From the NCBI GenBank assembly GCA_900540295.1, contig UQFM01000046.1, positions 1-15,444 on the forward strand: DNA of 15,444 nt, given 5' to 3'. This DNA comes from an uncultured Oscillospiraceae bacterium (GTDB lineage: Bacteria; Bacillota; Clostridia; Oscillospirales; Acutalibacteraceae). The position numbers and the translations under genes are program-made. This document shows positions 6,368 through 15,330 of this stretch, piece by piece (positions within the stretch are counted from its first letter, which is position 1; each line of letters begins with the position of its first letter). The notes below the pieces were generated by a model, which worked only from the letters and a program-made list of their open reading frames with translations, had not been told where the DNA came from and ran no database searches.

Positions 6368-7500
6368 GCAAAACAAAAGATCCGTTTATCCGTATTGTAA
6401 AACGGGACAAAATTCACCCTCTTTTAAAAGTTTTGTTTTATACGATTGCGATTTTGGCGGCATTGGCAGTCGGCGGCATTTTACTGGTTGCAATCGGCGT
6501 GAATCCGTTGGTGCTTTATAAGGATATGTTTACCATCGGGATGCTTGGCAGTCGGTTTGCATACAAGAGCATTGAGGGCTTGATTACGGTATTTGTACCG
6601 TTGCTGATTACTTCTCTTGCATTATCTCTGTCTTTTAAGATGCGCTTTTGGAATATAGGCGGTGAGGGGCAGTTTATTATCGGCGCTTTAGCGGCGGCAA
6701 CCGTTGCGCTGAAATTCGGAAATACCATGCCGTCTTATTTACTTCTGCTGTTCATGTTTTTGGCGGCAATGCTTGCGGCAGGCGTTTTCGGCGGATTTGT
6801 AGCGCTTTTAAATGTGCGTTTTAAAACAAATGAAACTTTGATGACGTTGATGCTCAATTACATAGCCTTGTATTTACTTCGGTTTTTCGGTGAAACGCAG
6901 GCACCGTGGAATTTTTATTTAAGCGATGAATCCGTGCGCCCTGTATTTCAAAAGTTTTCGGAAGCGGCATTTATGCCGACAATTTCAATCGGTAAATTTT
7001 CTTTAAACATATCTCTGCTGTTTGCCGTGGCAATTTGTATAGGCGTGTATTTTTATCTGAAGAAAACAAAACACGGTTATGAAATTTCCGTTGTCGGGGA
7101 CAGCGCGAATACGGCACGGTATGCAGGCATGAATGTTAAGAAAATCATTGTACGCACCATGTTCCTTTCGGCGGCGCTGATTGGGCTTGCAGGCGGATTT
7201 TATGTGTCGGGGGCGAAGGTGCTTTCCACTTCCGTGACCAACAATGTCGGTTGGACAGGCATTATTGTTGCGTGGCTTTCCAAGCTGAACACTTTTGCGA
7301 TTTTCGGTGTGTCGCTTTTAATCAGCATTATGCAGTACGGTGTGCAGGCGGCAAGCACGCAGTTTCCGATTATTGACTCGAATTTTGCCGATCTTTTACA
7401 GGGCATTGTTTTATTTTTCGTATTGGCGGCAGATTTCTTTATTCGGTTTAAACTTGTATTTCGGCAGTCTGCAAAGAAACGGGGAGGGAAAGCAGAATGA
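6364..7500 (+). CDS. Nucleoside ABC importer permease 1 (NupP-like)
   Basis: A 378-aa integral membrane protein of the branched-chain amino acid/sugar permease family (BPD_transp_2). About nine hydrophobic segments are visible (roughly 22-46, 71-92, 103-117, 122-150, 157-175, 213-231, 262-283, 298-325, 342-361). Family markers are FWNIGGEGQFIIGALAA (about 95-111), TNETLMTLMLNYIA (155-168) and a cytoplasmic loop YEISVVGDSANTARYAGMN (239-257) that should contact the ATPase. The GTG start overlaps the ATPase stop, preceded by AAGGAGG. With the next gene it would form the heterodimeric channel for purine nucleosides. The C-terminus is basic (RQSAKKRGGK). Confidence 0.92.
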   Translation: MSKTKDPFIRIVKRDKIHPLLKVLFYTIAILAALAVGGILLVAIGVNPLVLYKDMFTIGMLGSRFAYKSIEGLITVFVPLLITSLALSLSFKMRFWNIGGEGQFIIGALAAATVALKFGNTMPSYLLLLFMFLAAMLAAGVFGGFVALLNVRFKTNETLMTLMLNYIALYLLRFFGETQAPWNFYLSDESVRPVFQKFSEAAFMPTISIGKFSLNISLLFAVAICIGVYFYLKKTKHGYEISVVGDSANTARYAGMNVKKIIVRTMFLSAALIGLAGGFYVSGAKVLSTSVTNNVGWTGIIVAWLSKLNTFAIFGVSLLISIMQYGVQAASTQFPIIDSNFADLLQGIVLFFVLAADFFIRFKLVFRQSAKKRGGKAE

Positions 7501-8492
7501 ATCAATTAGAAGTTTTTACCCTGTTTCTGTTTAATATTGTGGTTTATAATATTCCGCTTTTATACGGTACCGTCGGCGAAATTATGATTGAAAAATCTGG
7601 CAGCCTAAACCTCGGCGTTGAGGGAATTATGGCGGTTGGTGCAATTTTCGGTTATTTAATCGGCTGTTCGGCAAACAGTCTGACAGTCGGAATATTGGCT
7701 TCTTTCCTTTGTGCAGGCTTGTTTGGGATTATTTTTGCTGTGCTTACGGTAACCATGCAGGCAAATCAGAATGTAACCGGTCTTACCATGACGACTTTCG
7801 GCGTTGGGCTGTTCTTCTTTATCGGCAAGGGCTTAAGCGGTTCATGGCCTGTTATGACCGCTTATTCCAATATCAACGACGGTTTTAAGAATGCTTTGGA
7901 AATACCGTTGCTGTCAAAAATTCCTGTGTTGGGCAAAGCCTTTTTCTCACATAACATTTTAGTCTATCTCGGTATTGTTATTGCGGTTGCGGTATGGATT
8001 TATCTGAATAAGACAAAAGTCGGTCTGCGTCTGCGTGCTGTCGGTGAAAATCCGGGCGCGGCGGATTCGTTGGGCATCAATATAGCTTTATATAAGTATA
8101 TTCATATTGTTATCGGTTCGGGAATTATGGGTATCGGCGGCTATTACATGGGGTTAAATCTCGGCGGCAGCTTTGAAGGCAGTAACTGTTGGATAAACGG
8201 TTACGGTTGGATTGCCGTGGCATTGGTTATTTTTGCAAACTGGAGTACCGCAAAGGCAATTCTGGGAACCTTGGTTTTTGGATTTTTCAACACTCTGCAA
8301 ATTTACAGCGGCTCACTTGCCTATGCTTTCCCGAAATCATTGGGATTTTTGGGAAAAGTGCCGCCGCAGCTTTACCAGGCGTTGCCGTTTATCATTACCG
8401 CGCTTGTTTTGATATTTGCGTCTGTAAACAAGAAGAAAAAAATGGCACAGCCTGCGGCGTTGGGATTGAATTATTACCGCGAGGAAAGATAA
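7497..8492 (+). CDS. Nucleoside ABC importer permease 2 (NupQ-like)
   Basis: A 331-aa partner permease of the same BPD_transp_2 family, last gene of the operon. The N-terminal motif GEIMIEKSGSLNLGVEGIM (27-45) and the ATPase-contact loop GLRLRAVGENPGAADSLGI (176-194) are characteristic of NupQ-type subunits. About nine hydrophobic segments are visible. Its ATG overlaps the previous stop as ATGA with GGGGAGGG (7481-7488) upstream, so it is translationally coupled to the first permease. Its shorter length relative to permease 1 is normal for the pair. A strong terminator follows at 8518. Confidence 0.92.
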   Translation: MNQLEVFTLFLFNIVVYNIPLLYGTVGEIMIEKSGSLNLGVEGIMAVGAIFGYLIGCSANSLTVGILASFLCAGLFGIIFAVLTVTMQANQNVTGLTMTTFGVGLFFFIGKGLSGSWPVMTAYSNINDGFKNALEIPLLSKIPVLGKAFFSHNILVYLGIVIAVAVWIYLNKTKVGLRLRAVGENPGAADSLGINIALYKYIHIVIGSGIMGIGGYYMGLNLGGSFEGSNCWINGYGWIAVALVIFANWSTAKAILGTLVFGFFNTLQIYSGSLAYAFPKSLGFLGKVPPQLYQALPFIITALVLIFASVNKKKKMAQPAALGLNYYREER

Positions 8493-8517
8493 TAAGCTTA
8501 GCGTTCAGATTTTTTTG

Positions 8518-8557
8518 AAACACACCTCTGAGAAATTGTCTCAGAGGTGTGTTTTTG
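8518..8557 (+). terminator. Terminator of the nucleoside-uptake operon
   Basis: AAACACACCTCTGAGA (8518-8533) and TCTCAGAGGTGTGTTT (8539-8554) form a perfect 16-bp stem with a 5-base loop, continuing into TTGTAT. It lies 25 bases after the last permease gene. Confidence 0.9.
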
Positions 8558-8561
8558 TATA

Positions 8562-8596
8562 AATAAAAATCCCGCTGTGCAGTATTGCACAGCGGG
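8562..8596 (-). terminator. Terminator of the leftward redox operon
   Basis: CCCGCTGTGCA (8571-8581) pairs with TGCACAGCGGG (8586-8596) over a GTAT loop. On the minus strand it is followed by ATTTTTATTT. It lies 42 bases after the stop of the leftward FAD-oxidase gene, back to back with the rightward terminator. Confidence 0.88.
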
Positions 8597-8638
8597 AAAC
8601 GGAGGAAAAACAGTGATAGCTCACTGTCTTGGAGATGG

Positions 8639-10390
8639 TTAACGGTAATCTTTACGCTCGTTCAGGAATTTTTTCTCTTCGGGTAACAAATCTAAACCGA
8701 TTGTGCCACCCGGATTCATCAGATAATCGGGATCAAAGTAATTTTTCAATACTTTAAATACACCGTATTCTTTTTCGCCGATGTAGCCTTCCAGCCACGG
8801 CGCAAACATTTTGCCGACACCGTGATGATGTGAAATTGCCGCACCTGATTTTTGAATTGCATCCAAAATTGTGGTGTGATAGCGTTTAAACTCATCGGCA
8901 TCATTCATTTTGGTAATGAAAATGAAATACAGATTTGCGCCTTGCGGATAGCAGTGTGACATATGTGTTGTCACAACTGTATTGGGTAATGCGTGGCATA
9001 CCTTGCGCACATCGCGGTGTACCTGCGCCATATTGGACCAGTTGACGGTACATTCGAGTGTGTCTGTAATGACGCTGAAATCCATTAGAGTGTCACGGAG
9101 ATACGGGTCATTGAAGCGTCCTTTTTCCCAACTCTTGGTAACATAACCTGTCATGGGCATTGCACCGTGTTTGAGTGCAATTTTTGCAATATTCTTTGCA
9201 ACATTTTTCGAAAATCCCTTTTCACCGTCGGTGAAACCTAAGAACATACAACGTTCCATATCTTTATAGCCGCATTTATCCAAAATCGGCGCAAGGGGTG
9301 TTTCATCCACGTTGTAAAGCTTCAGCATCAAATGGGTTTCTTCAGGGTCGGAAAGACGGAATACGGAGGAATATCCGCATTCATACTGCATCATCTCGCG
9401 TGCCGCATCCATGGCAATTTCCCAGTTTTTAAACATGTAGGAGAAACGCTTACGGTTCTCAGGCATCCAACGGAATACACGAAGCGTTACTTCGGTCAAT
9501 ACACCGAACGTGCCTTCGGAGCCCATCATAATTTGATTCAGGTTCGGACCGGTTGCTTCACGCGGATAATGGCTGGTGACGATGCGGCCGATGGGGGTTG
9601 CGTATTTTTGTGACAGCACAATGTCGGTAATACATCCGTAATAGGTACTGTTCTGTCCTGCGCCGCGTGTAACCGTCCAACCGCCGACACTGCTGTACTC
9701 AAAGGACTGTGGGAAGTGTCCGCAGGTGTATGCACGTTTTGCACCAAACAGATTCGGTGCATTTTGCAGTGTTTCTTCCAGCTTCGGTCCGGACATACCT
9801 GCCTGCACTGTAATGGTTTGATCGGTTTCGTTAAAGCTGATTACTTTATTGAACCGTTTGCGCATATCTAATGTCATACCGCCTTTGACGGCTTCCATGC
9901 CGCGCGTAACCGAACTGCCGCCGCCGTAAACATACAGCGGGATTTTGTTTTCGGTTGCATAGGCGACCAACTGTTCGACCTGTTCGGTGGTGTCGGGATA
10001 AACGACAACATCGGGGACGTTCTCAATTTGCTTATGGCGCAAGCGCAGTAAATCGTATCCTGTGCATCCGTAAGCGACTGCTAAACGGGGATAATCTTCG
10101 GTTGTAACAAATTCATCACCGACAATCTTCTTTAAAGCCTCAACATGCTTTTTGGCAATTTTGGACGGATGAGCGGATAAATCAACCTTGTCAAATCCGA
10201 TATCGTCTGTGTAGTCTTTAAAATCATCATCAGTCATTTTGAAGGTCTCTTTCATCAGTTTGTAAAGAGATTCCTTCGGATACTTGAAAAATTCGGGGTC
10301 GCCCCAACGAAAAATGGAACGGTAGCTTTCCTCGGGAGCGGGGGTAAGCACCCATTTCGGTTCGAATCCTTTATACGGTTTGTTGCTCAT
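8639..10390 (-). CDS. FAD-linked oxidase, AGPS/YgcU-like
   Basis: A 583-aa flavoprotein of the vanillyl-alcohol-oxidase/PCMH superfamily, closest by eye to alkyl-dihydroxyacetone-phosphate synthase. The FAD domain has VYGGGSSVTRG (154-164), SFEYSSVGGWTVTRGAG (229-245, with Arg242 at the place of a conserved AGPS arginine) and IMMGSEGTFGVLTE (287-300). The cap has FNDPYLRD (426-433), a Tyr in GANLYFIF (Tyr488) matching a conserved AGPS Tyr, and the AGPS hallmark SHHHGVGK (520-527). The C-terminus LMNPGGTIGL is more like that of D-lactate/glycolate-type oxidases. AGPS exchanges the acyl chain of acyl-DHAP for a fatty alcohol without net redox; E. coli YgcU is an uncharacterised relative. The ATG overlaps the kinase stop (ATGA), with AAGGAGA upstream. 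It is the last gene of the operon. Family is sure; reaction and substrate are not. Confidence 0.85.
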   Translation of the reverse strand: MSNKPYKGFEPKWVLTPAPEESYRSIFRWGDPEFFKYPKESLYKLMKETFKMTDDDFKDYTDDIGFDKVDLSAHPSKIAKKHVEALKKIVGDEFVTTEDYPRLAVAYGCTGYDLLRLRHKQIENVPDVVVYPDTTEQVEQLVAYATENKIPLYVYGGGSSVTRGMEAVKGGMTLDMRKRFNKVISFNETDQTITVQAGMSGPKLEETLQNAPNLFGAKRAYTCGHFPQSFEYSSVGGWTVTRGAGQNSTYYGCITDIVLSQKYATPIGRIVTSHYPREATGPNLNQIMMGSEGTFGVLTEVTLRVFRWMPENRKRFSYMFKNWEIAMDAAREMMQYECGYSSVFRLSDPEETHLMLKLYNVDETPLAPILDKCGYKDMERCMFLGFTDGEKGFSKNVAKNIAKIALKHGAMPMTGYVTKSWEKGRFNDPYLRDTLMDFSVITDTLECTVNWSNMAQVHRDVRKVCHALPNTVVTTHMSHCYPQGANLYFIFITKMNDADEFKRYHTTILDAIQKSGAAISHHHGVGKMFAPWLEGYIGEKEYGVFKVLKNYFDPDYLMNPGGTIGLDLLPEEKKFLNERKDYR

Positions 10391-11946
10391 TGAATATCTC
10401 TCCTTTTAGTGATTTTGATAATTCTTTTATAAATCGGCTCTAATCTGCCGAAAATTTTGCGGTAAGCACCTGTATATAAGTCCATGTAGATTTCGTGCTC
10501 TTTTTGCCTTGGCAAAAAGACACTTGTTTCATGCACCATATGGCTGATTGCATCGTCGTAGTCCTTAAATAAACCTTTTGCAATAAAGGCAACCATAGAT
10601 GCGCCGATGGAGGAAGCTTCGTGCGTTTGGATTCGCTTTATCGGGAGACCGAAAATATCCGCAGTTATCTGACAGACAATATCACTTCGCGCACCGCCGC
10701 CGCCGACATACACTTCCTCAATGCGGAGCCCGGAACGCTTTTCCATAATTTTCAGGGAATGATACAGCTCAAATGCGATTCCCTCAATAATGGCGCGGTA
10801 AAAATGGATATGTGTATGATAATCCGCAAATCCGACAACCGCACCGCGTGAAGTCGGATTGATTACGCCCGGAGTCCAATACGGTTGCAGCAACAACCCT
10901 TCACAGCCGGGTGGGAGTTTTTCTATGTATTTATCCAAGAGCTGTTCGGGCGAACACCCAAGAACTTGTGACTCCTGACGTTCCTCTGCGCCGAATTCCT
11001 TTACAAACCAAGAAACCAACCAAAATCCGCGGTAGATTTCGATTTCGGGATTAAACATATCGTTCGGAATAGCGGGGTAGGCAGGCATAAACTGCTGCGG
11101 CTCGAAATACTTTTTGACAGCCATTTGAATCGTTGCCGTTGTTCCGAACGAGATAGCGGCTTTCGTAGGCTTGGTAACAGAAAGACCGAGTGTCTCACAG
11201 CCTTTGTCGGAACCGGTTGCAATGAGGGGAAGACCTTGCGGAACACCGCTCAGCTTTGAAAATTCTTCCGTGATTGTGCCGATAATTTCGCCTGATTTTA
11301 TAAGGTCGCAAAGCTTTTCTCTCGGTACATCACAGATGCATTTCGTCAAAGAAGAATCCTTTTTCCATACACGTTTTTCATACTCAAAGGGAATATGACC
11401 AATGATATTTGCTTCGGAATCCACCAAATTGCCTGTCATTTTATAGTTTAAATATGTAGGCAACATGACATATTTTGCAGTTTTTTTCCAAATATCGGGC
11501 TGGTATTGACTAAGCCAGTTAGATGCTGTGGCACGGTATAAGATTTTGGTTGCTTCCGCCATGCCTGCGATTTTGAATATAACGCTTTTATACCACGGGA
11601 AAGGGTTATTAAAGTCAGCCTGACGTTTGTCGAGCCACAAAATTATGTCCCGCAGCGGTTCGTTATTCTTGTCTAAGCACAGCACCGTGTCGCGAATGGT
11701 GGTCAGTGTAACTGCAATGATACGCCCCATTTTTTCTGTATTACGTGCACATAACGTTTTGCCGATATCACAAATACGGTCATAATAAAAATCGGGACGC
11801 TGTTCTGCCCAACCGGGATTTCTGGAATAATACGGTTCCTCATATTTAACCTGATAAACGTCCTCAAAACTGCCGTCTGGGGCTACTAACAGACCGCGTG
11901 CGCTTTGTGTTCCTATATCAAATGTCAGAACCAAAGGTTCTTTCAC
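10387..11946 (-). CDS. FGGY-family carbohydrate/polyol kinase
   Basis: A 519-aa ATP-dependent sugar or polyol kinase with the two-lobed actin-like fold. The first phosphate motif FDIGTQSARG lies at about 9-18, the catalytic Asp is probably Asp247 in TGSDKGCETLG, the second phosphate motif is ISFGTTATI (265-273), and the adenosine motif is VGGGGARSD (414-422). The N-terminal motif GTQS differs from the GTTSSR of classical glycerol kinase and is closer to the xylulokinase/YgcE-like group, so the substrate is open; glycerol or a related polyol is suggested by the GlpA-like neighbour. The GTG at 11946 is chosen because it lies 8 bases after AAGGAGG; an in-frame GTG at 11955 overlaps that site. 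It starts 14 bases after the DUF1667 gene and its stop overlaps the start of the FAD-linked oxidase, so the two are probably made together and act in sequence. Confidence 0.88.
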   Translation of the reverse strand: MKEPLVLTFDIGTQSARGLLVAPDGSFEDVYQVKYEEPYYSRNPGWAEQRPDFYYDRICDIGKTLCARNTEKMGRIIAVTLTTIRDTVLCLDKNNEPLRDIILWLDKRQADFNNPFPWYKSVIFKIAGMAEATKILYRATASNWLSQYQPDIWKKTAKYVMLPTYLNYKMTGNLVDSEANIIGHIPFEYEKRVWKKDSSLTKCICDVPREKLCDLIKSGEIIGTITEEFSKLSGVPQGLPLIATGSDKGCETLGLSVTKPTKAAISFGTTATIQMAVKKYFEPQQFMPAYPAIPNDMFNPEIEIYRGFWLVSWFVKEFGAEERQESQVLGCSPEQLLDKYIEKLPPGCEGLLLQPYWTPGVINPTSRGAVVGFADYHTHIHFYRAIIEGIAFELYHSLKIMEKRSGLRIEEVYVGGGGARSDIVCQITADIFGLPIKRIQTHEASSIGASMVAFIAKGLFKDYDDAISHMVHETSVFLPRQKEHEIYMDLYTGAYRKIFGRLEPIYKRIIKITKRRDIQ

Positions 11947-11960
11947 GCCCTGCACCTCCT

Positions 11961-12329
11961 TTAATTTTCCATCTGCCGAAGTAAATCGGAAGTTGCTATA
12001 ATATCCACACCGAGATTTAAAACATTTTTCAGTACAACCTCGCCGCGGCTGACCGGCTCCTGTAATATAACCGAATTGATTTCGAGCATGACTTCAAAAA
12101 TTTTATCCTTTGGAATTTCTGCCGATACGCGAACGGGAAGAACAGGCGCTTGTGAAAAGACCGTGCGTACAGTTGTACAAATCGTTCGTTTCGGCTCGGT
12201 CATTTCGGAAATTGCAAATTGTGCACCGCGCTTACAAGTGTTTCCGCTAACTTTATATTTGCCGTCCTCTGTCTGCTCAATGCACATTGTGCAGCCCTTA
12301 GGACAGACGATACAAACCAGCTCATGCAT
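11961..12329 (-). CDS. DUF1667 cysteine-rich redox protein
   Basis: A 122-aa small protein with the DUF1667 signature: CIVCPKGC (Cys6, Cys9, Cys13), an extra Cys16, then VSGNTCKRG with Cys32. The cysteine pattern suggests an iron-sulfur or metal site, which is inference. A second half (about 45-122) holds the conserved PKRTICTTVRT and LPVRVSAEIPK segments. In clostridia and Thermotoga such proteins sit with GlpA-like and FAD/NAD oxidoreductase genes and probably form the electron-transfer part of an anaerobic glycerol-3-phosphate dehydrogenase, in the place of GlpC. The ATG at 12329 follows GAGGTG by 7 bases and overlaps the end of the upstream oxidoreductase gene by 8 bases. Biochemical role unproven. 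Confidence 0.85.
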   Translation of the reverse strand: MHELVCIVCPKGCTMCIEQTEDGKYKVSGNTCKRGAQFAISEMTEPKRTICTTVRTVFSQAPVLPVRVSAEIPKDKIFEVMLEINSVILQEPVSRGEVVLKNVLNLGVDIIATSDLLRQMEN

Positions 12330-13581
12330 AGGATTTCACCTCGACATCCAGTTGAATTTCAGAATTTTCCGACAAACTGTACTGTGAAAAATCTACAGTC
12401 AGTTTTTCCATTTCGGGGGGACGTAAAAACGGGTATTTTTTAGAAAATACTTCCTTGCCGTCTATTTTAATTTTAAATGTGCATCCGTCTAAAATGTCAC
12501 GGCTGCGGAAATACAAAACCGTTTTCTGATTGTCGCTGTTTAAATCCAATTTTTGCGGAACCGCATATAACAGCCGCTCACCGGCTTGAATCGAAATTTC
12601 TTTTCTTTTTGTTTTGACATATTTTGCCGCATTTTCGCCCGCGATTTCGCCGCTTTCGGAAACATAGTCCACAAGGTCGTTCACATGTAATGCATTTCCG
12701 CAGGTAAAAATGCCGTCGGCAGAGGTCATCAGTTGTGCGTTGCAAACGGGGCCCTTTGTTTTCGGGTCAATCTGAACGCCCAACGTTTCGGCAAGTTCAT
12801 TTTCCGGAATCAGACCGACAGAAAGAATCAGTGCATCACATTCTAAAATCTGTTCTGTCCCCGAGATTGGTTGCATTTTTTCATCCACTTTCGCAATTTC
12901 AACCGCCGTTAAGCGATCTGCTCCGAGTACGCGGGTGACAGTATGTGACAAGTGCAGGGGAATGTCATAATCGTGCAGACATTGATGAATATTGCGCGTG
13001 AGCCCTGAAGGTGTAGGTTTGGCTTCATATACGCCAAGAACCTGTGCACCCTCTAAAGTTAAGCGGCGCGCCATAATCAAACCGATATCGCCGCTGCCGA
13101 GAATAACGCATTTTTTAGTGGGCAATTCTCCCAATAGGTTCGTAAAATGCTGTGCGGTGCCTGCGGTAAATACACCTGCGGGGCGTGTGCCGTGAATATT
13201 GACTTGTTTTGCTGTGCGTTCACGGCAGCCTGTTGCCAAAATGAGTGCTTTTGCCGTGACATTCTCCACACCGCTTCGATTTACAAGTGCGGCGGAAAAT
13301 CCGCTTTCTGTTTTTTCGAGTCTTGTCACAAATGTCAAAGTTTTAGATTCTATCTTTTGTCGGTTAAATTCATCGATAAAACGCTCGGCATATTCAGGAC
13401 CTGAAAGCTTTTCCTGGAAGCGCACCAATCCAAAACCGTCGTGAATACATTGTTTTAAAATGCCGCCGAGGCGTGCTTCACGCTCAACCAACAAGGTTTT
13501 TGCACCGCTTTTGTGTGCGGCGATTGCCGCAGCAAGCCCTGCAGGACCGCCGCCGATAACCAATACATCATAAGTCTGCAT
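12322..13581 (-). CDS. FAD/NAD(P)-binding oxidoreductase (GlpB position)
   Basis: A 419-aa flavoprotein of the pyridine-nucleotide-disulfide oxidoreductase group without a redox-active disulfide. FAD-binding VIGGGPAGLAAA lies at 8-19, ATG in LILATGCRER at about 113-122, a second dinucleotide fold ILGSGDIGLIMARRL at 160-174, and the FAD motif GIFTCGNA at 290-297. Residues about 330-419 form a beta-rich tail without a motif I recognise. It probably passes electrons from the GlpA-like subunit to NAD(P) or another carrier together with the DUF1667 protein. A TTG at 13599 opens the frame earlier, but AAGGGAGG lies inside that extension, so an ATG at 13584 or 13581 is real; 13581 has the better spacing. 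The gene is 24 bases after the GlpA-like gene and overlaps the next gene by 8. Confidence 0.88.
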   Translation of the reverse strand: MQTYDVLVIGGGPAGLAAAIAAHKSGAKTLLVEREARLGGILKQCIHDGFGLVRFQEKLSGPEYAERFIDEFNRQKIESKTLTFVTRLEKTESGFSAALVNRSGVENVTAKALILATGCRERTAKQVNIHGTRPAGVFTAGTAQHFTNLLGELPTKKCVILGSGDIGLIMARRLTLEGAQVLGVYEAKPTPSGLTRNIHQCLHDYDIPLHLSHTVTRVLGADRLTAVEIAKVDEKMQPISGTEQILECDALILSVGLIPENELAETLGVQIDPKTKGPVCNAQLMTSADGIFTCGNALHVNDLVDYVSESGEIAGENAAKYVKTKRKEISIQAGERLLYAVPQKLDLNSDNQKTVLYFRSRDILDGCTFKIKIDGKEVFSKKYPFLRPPEMEKLTVDFSQYSLSENSEIQLDVEVKSYA

Positions 13582-13605
13582 CATAAATCCTCCCTTCAAA
13601 CACGG

Positions 13606-15309
13606 TTATTTTGTTCGACCGAATGTTATTACAGCATCTTCCGAGGATTTTTTTACCTCGGACAGCGGAACGCCCAAATACTCTGCAATAATTTGTGTGA
13701 CCAGCGGGGAACAGAAGCCGCCTTGACATCTGCCCATTCCCGGACGGATACGTTTTTTTATACCGTCCACAGTCGGCACGCAGATGGGAGAATGCAGTGC
13801 ATCAAGAATTTCACCTTTGCTGATTTCTTCACACCGGCAAACAATGACGCCGTAGTCGGGATTCTTCCGAATCATTTCTGCACGGTGCTTATCGTCCATA
13901 TCCTTGAGTACGGGGATACCGTGCCGTATCGGTGAAAAGTTCGGATTTTTTTCTACGGTCTGTATGCGCCGCAGCATTTGTACAGCCATTTTTTCAATAT
14001 CCAGCGCTACGGCGGGTGCGGTTGTCAATCCGGGGGACTGTATACCTGCACAGTGAATCAGATTTTTGGTTTTGCGTCCGTTTTCAATGATGAAATCTTC
14101 TTCAAACGTCGGTGCGCGTACGCCTGTAAAGTAGGTGATGATATCGCGTTCGGAAAGCTTCGGCATGGTTCTTTTTTGTTTGCTGAATACGGTTTCAATA
14201 CTTTCTTTGTGTGTTTCTGTATTTTCTTTTTCATAGGTTTCCACTGCATCGGGACCGATAAGAAGATTGTTATGTACCGTATGCAGAATGCCGCCGCCTT
14301 TGGAGTGCGTTTTGGAAATTGTCAGGTCTTTTACCGATGCAATAGAGTGCATGTATGTACCTGCTTTTTTATCTAAGATAGAGTTTGTGCCGCGCCGCGG
14401 ATGAATGGAGAAGAATCGGTCTTTTGCCATTTTGGCAATATCTTCAGCAAACACACCCGCCGCATTAATTACAATTTTCGGATAAATTATACCGCGGTTA
14501 GTGGTTACGCTTTTGATTGCTCCGTTTTCGACTGCCATATCCAAAACAGCCGTATTCAGAGCAATTTCCGCGCCGTTTTGCACTGCATTTTCCGCATAGG
14601 CAATCGTCAGCCCGTAGGGACAGACACAGCCTGAGGAAGGATTGGAAATTGCAAATTTAAATTCCTCGGCAAAATTCGGTTCAATTTGCTTTAAATCAAC
14701 ACCCGAAATCAGTTTGGTATCTGAAATACCGTCATGTTTTTTTCTGTATAAGCAATACAGATATACAAGCGGTTTTGCAAAGCCTTTGTTGAAGCAAACA
14801 TATTGACCCACACGGCGGAACGGGACGTCCAGTTCACGGCAAATATCGTCAAACATGGCATTGCCTTTTCTGATGTAGTAATGCTTTTTTGACCCTTTGG
14901 AAAGGTCAATACCCGGATGTACTTCGCCGTCATTTCTGCCGGACGCCTGTAAGGCGAGATCGGATTCTTTTTCGACAAGCAAAATATTCAATTTCCACTT
15001 TGAAAGTTCACGTGCAATCGAGACACCCGAAATGCCGCCGCCGATAATCAAAACATCCGGAGATTTGCCGTCTAAAGCATTGTCTTGAAGCTTTGGTGTG
15101 CGCATCGGAATGTTTTTTACTTCGGTACACGAAATGTCGTTTACAACGTGCGTCGTGCTGTATTTGGTTGCCGCCAATTGACATGCCTCAACCGTTTCCT
15201 GCCAAGTTGAAAGCTGTCCGCTGAGCACAATACAGCTGTCGGAAAGTTTTGCGCGTACCGCTCCGTGAAACCGTGCGTTCAGTTTTTTATTGATTTGATT
15301 CAGATTCAT
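13606..15309 (-). CDS. GlpA-like FAD dehydrogenase with N-terminal BON-like and C-terminal BFD [2Fe-2S] domains
   Basis: A 567-aa flavoprotein, first gene of the operon. Residues about 14-62 resemble a BON domain (VRAKLSDSCIVLSGQLSTW, ending VVNDIS). The DAO-type FAD domain begins with DVLIIGGGISGVSIARELS (85-103) and includes QASGRNDGEVHPG and VINAAG. A C-terminal BFD-like domain carries CRCEEI (Cys491, Cys493) and CQGGFC (Cys528, Cys533), expected to bind [2Fe-2S], as in E. coli GlpA. It likely oxidises glycerol-3-phosphate or a similar polyol phosphate to DHAP or the matching ketone; the substrate is inferred from the family. The frame opens at a TTG (15327), but ATG 15309 is preferred, with AGAAGG 9 bases upstream. 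The BON-like addition is not part of the classical enzyme and may serve membrane or subunit attachment. Confidence 0.85.
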   Translation of the reverse strand: MNLNQINKKLNARFHGAVRAKLSDSCIVLSGQLSTWQETVEACQLAATKYSTTHVVNDISCTEVKNIPMRTPKLQDNALDGKSPDVLIIGGGISGVSIARELSKWKLNILLVEKESDLALQASGRNDGEVHPGIDLSKGSKKHYYIRKGNAMFDDICRELDVPFRRVGQYVCFNKGFAKPLVYLYCLYRKKHDGISDTKLISGVDLKQIEPNFAEEFKFAISNPSSGCVCPYGLTIAYAENAVQNGAEIALNTAVLDMAVENGAIKSVTTNRGIIYPKIVINAAGVFAEDIAKMAKDRFFSIHPRRGTNSILDKKAGTYMHSIASVKDLTISKTHSKGGGILHTVHNNLLIGPDAVETYEKENTETHKESIETVFSKQKRTMPKLSERDIITYFTGVRAPTFEEDFIIENGRKTKNLIHCAGIQSPGLTTAPAVALDIEKMAVQMLRRIQTVEKNPNFSPIRHGIPVLKDMDDKHRAEMIRKNPDYGVIVCRCEEISKGEILDALHSPICVPTVDGIKKRIRPGMGRCQGGFCSPLVTQIIAEYLGVPLSEVKKSSEDAVITFGRTK

Positions 15310-15330
15310 GCTCCAACACCTTCTCAATAA

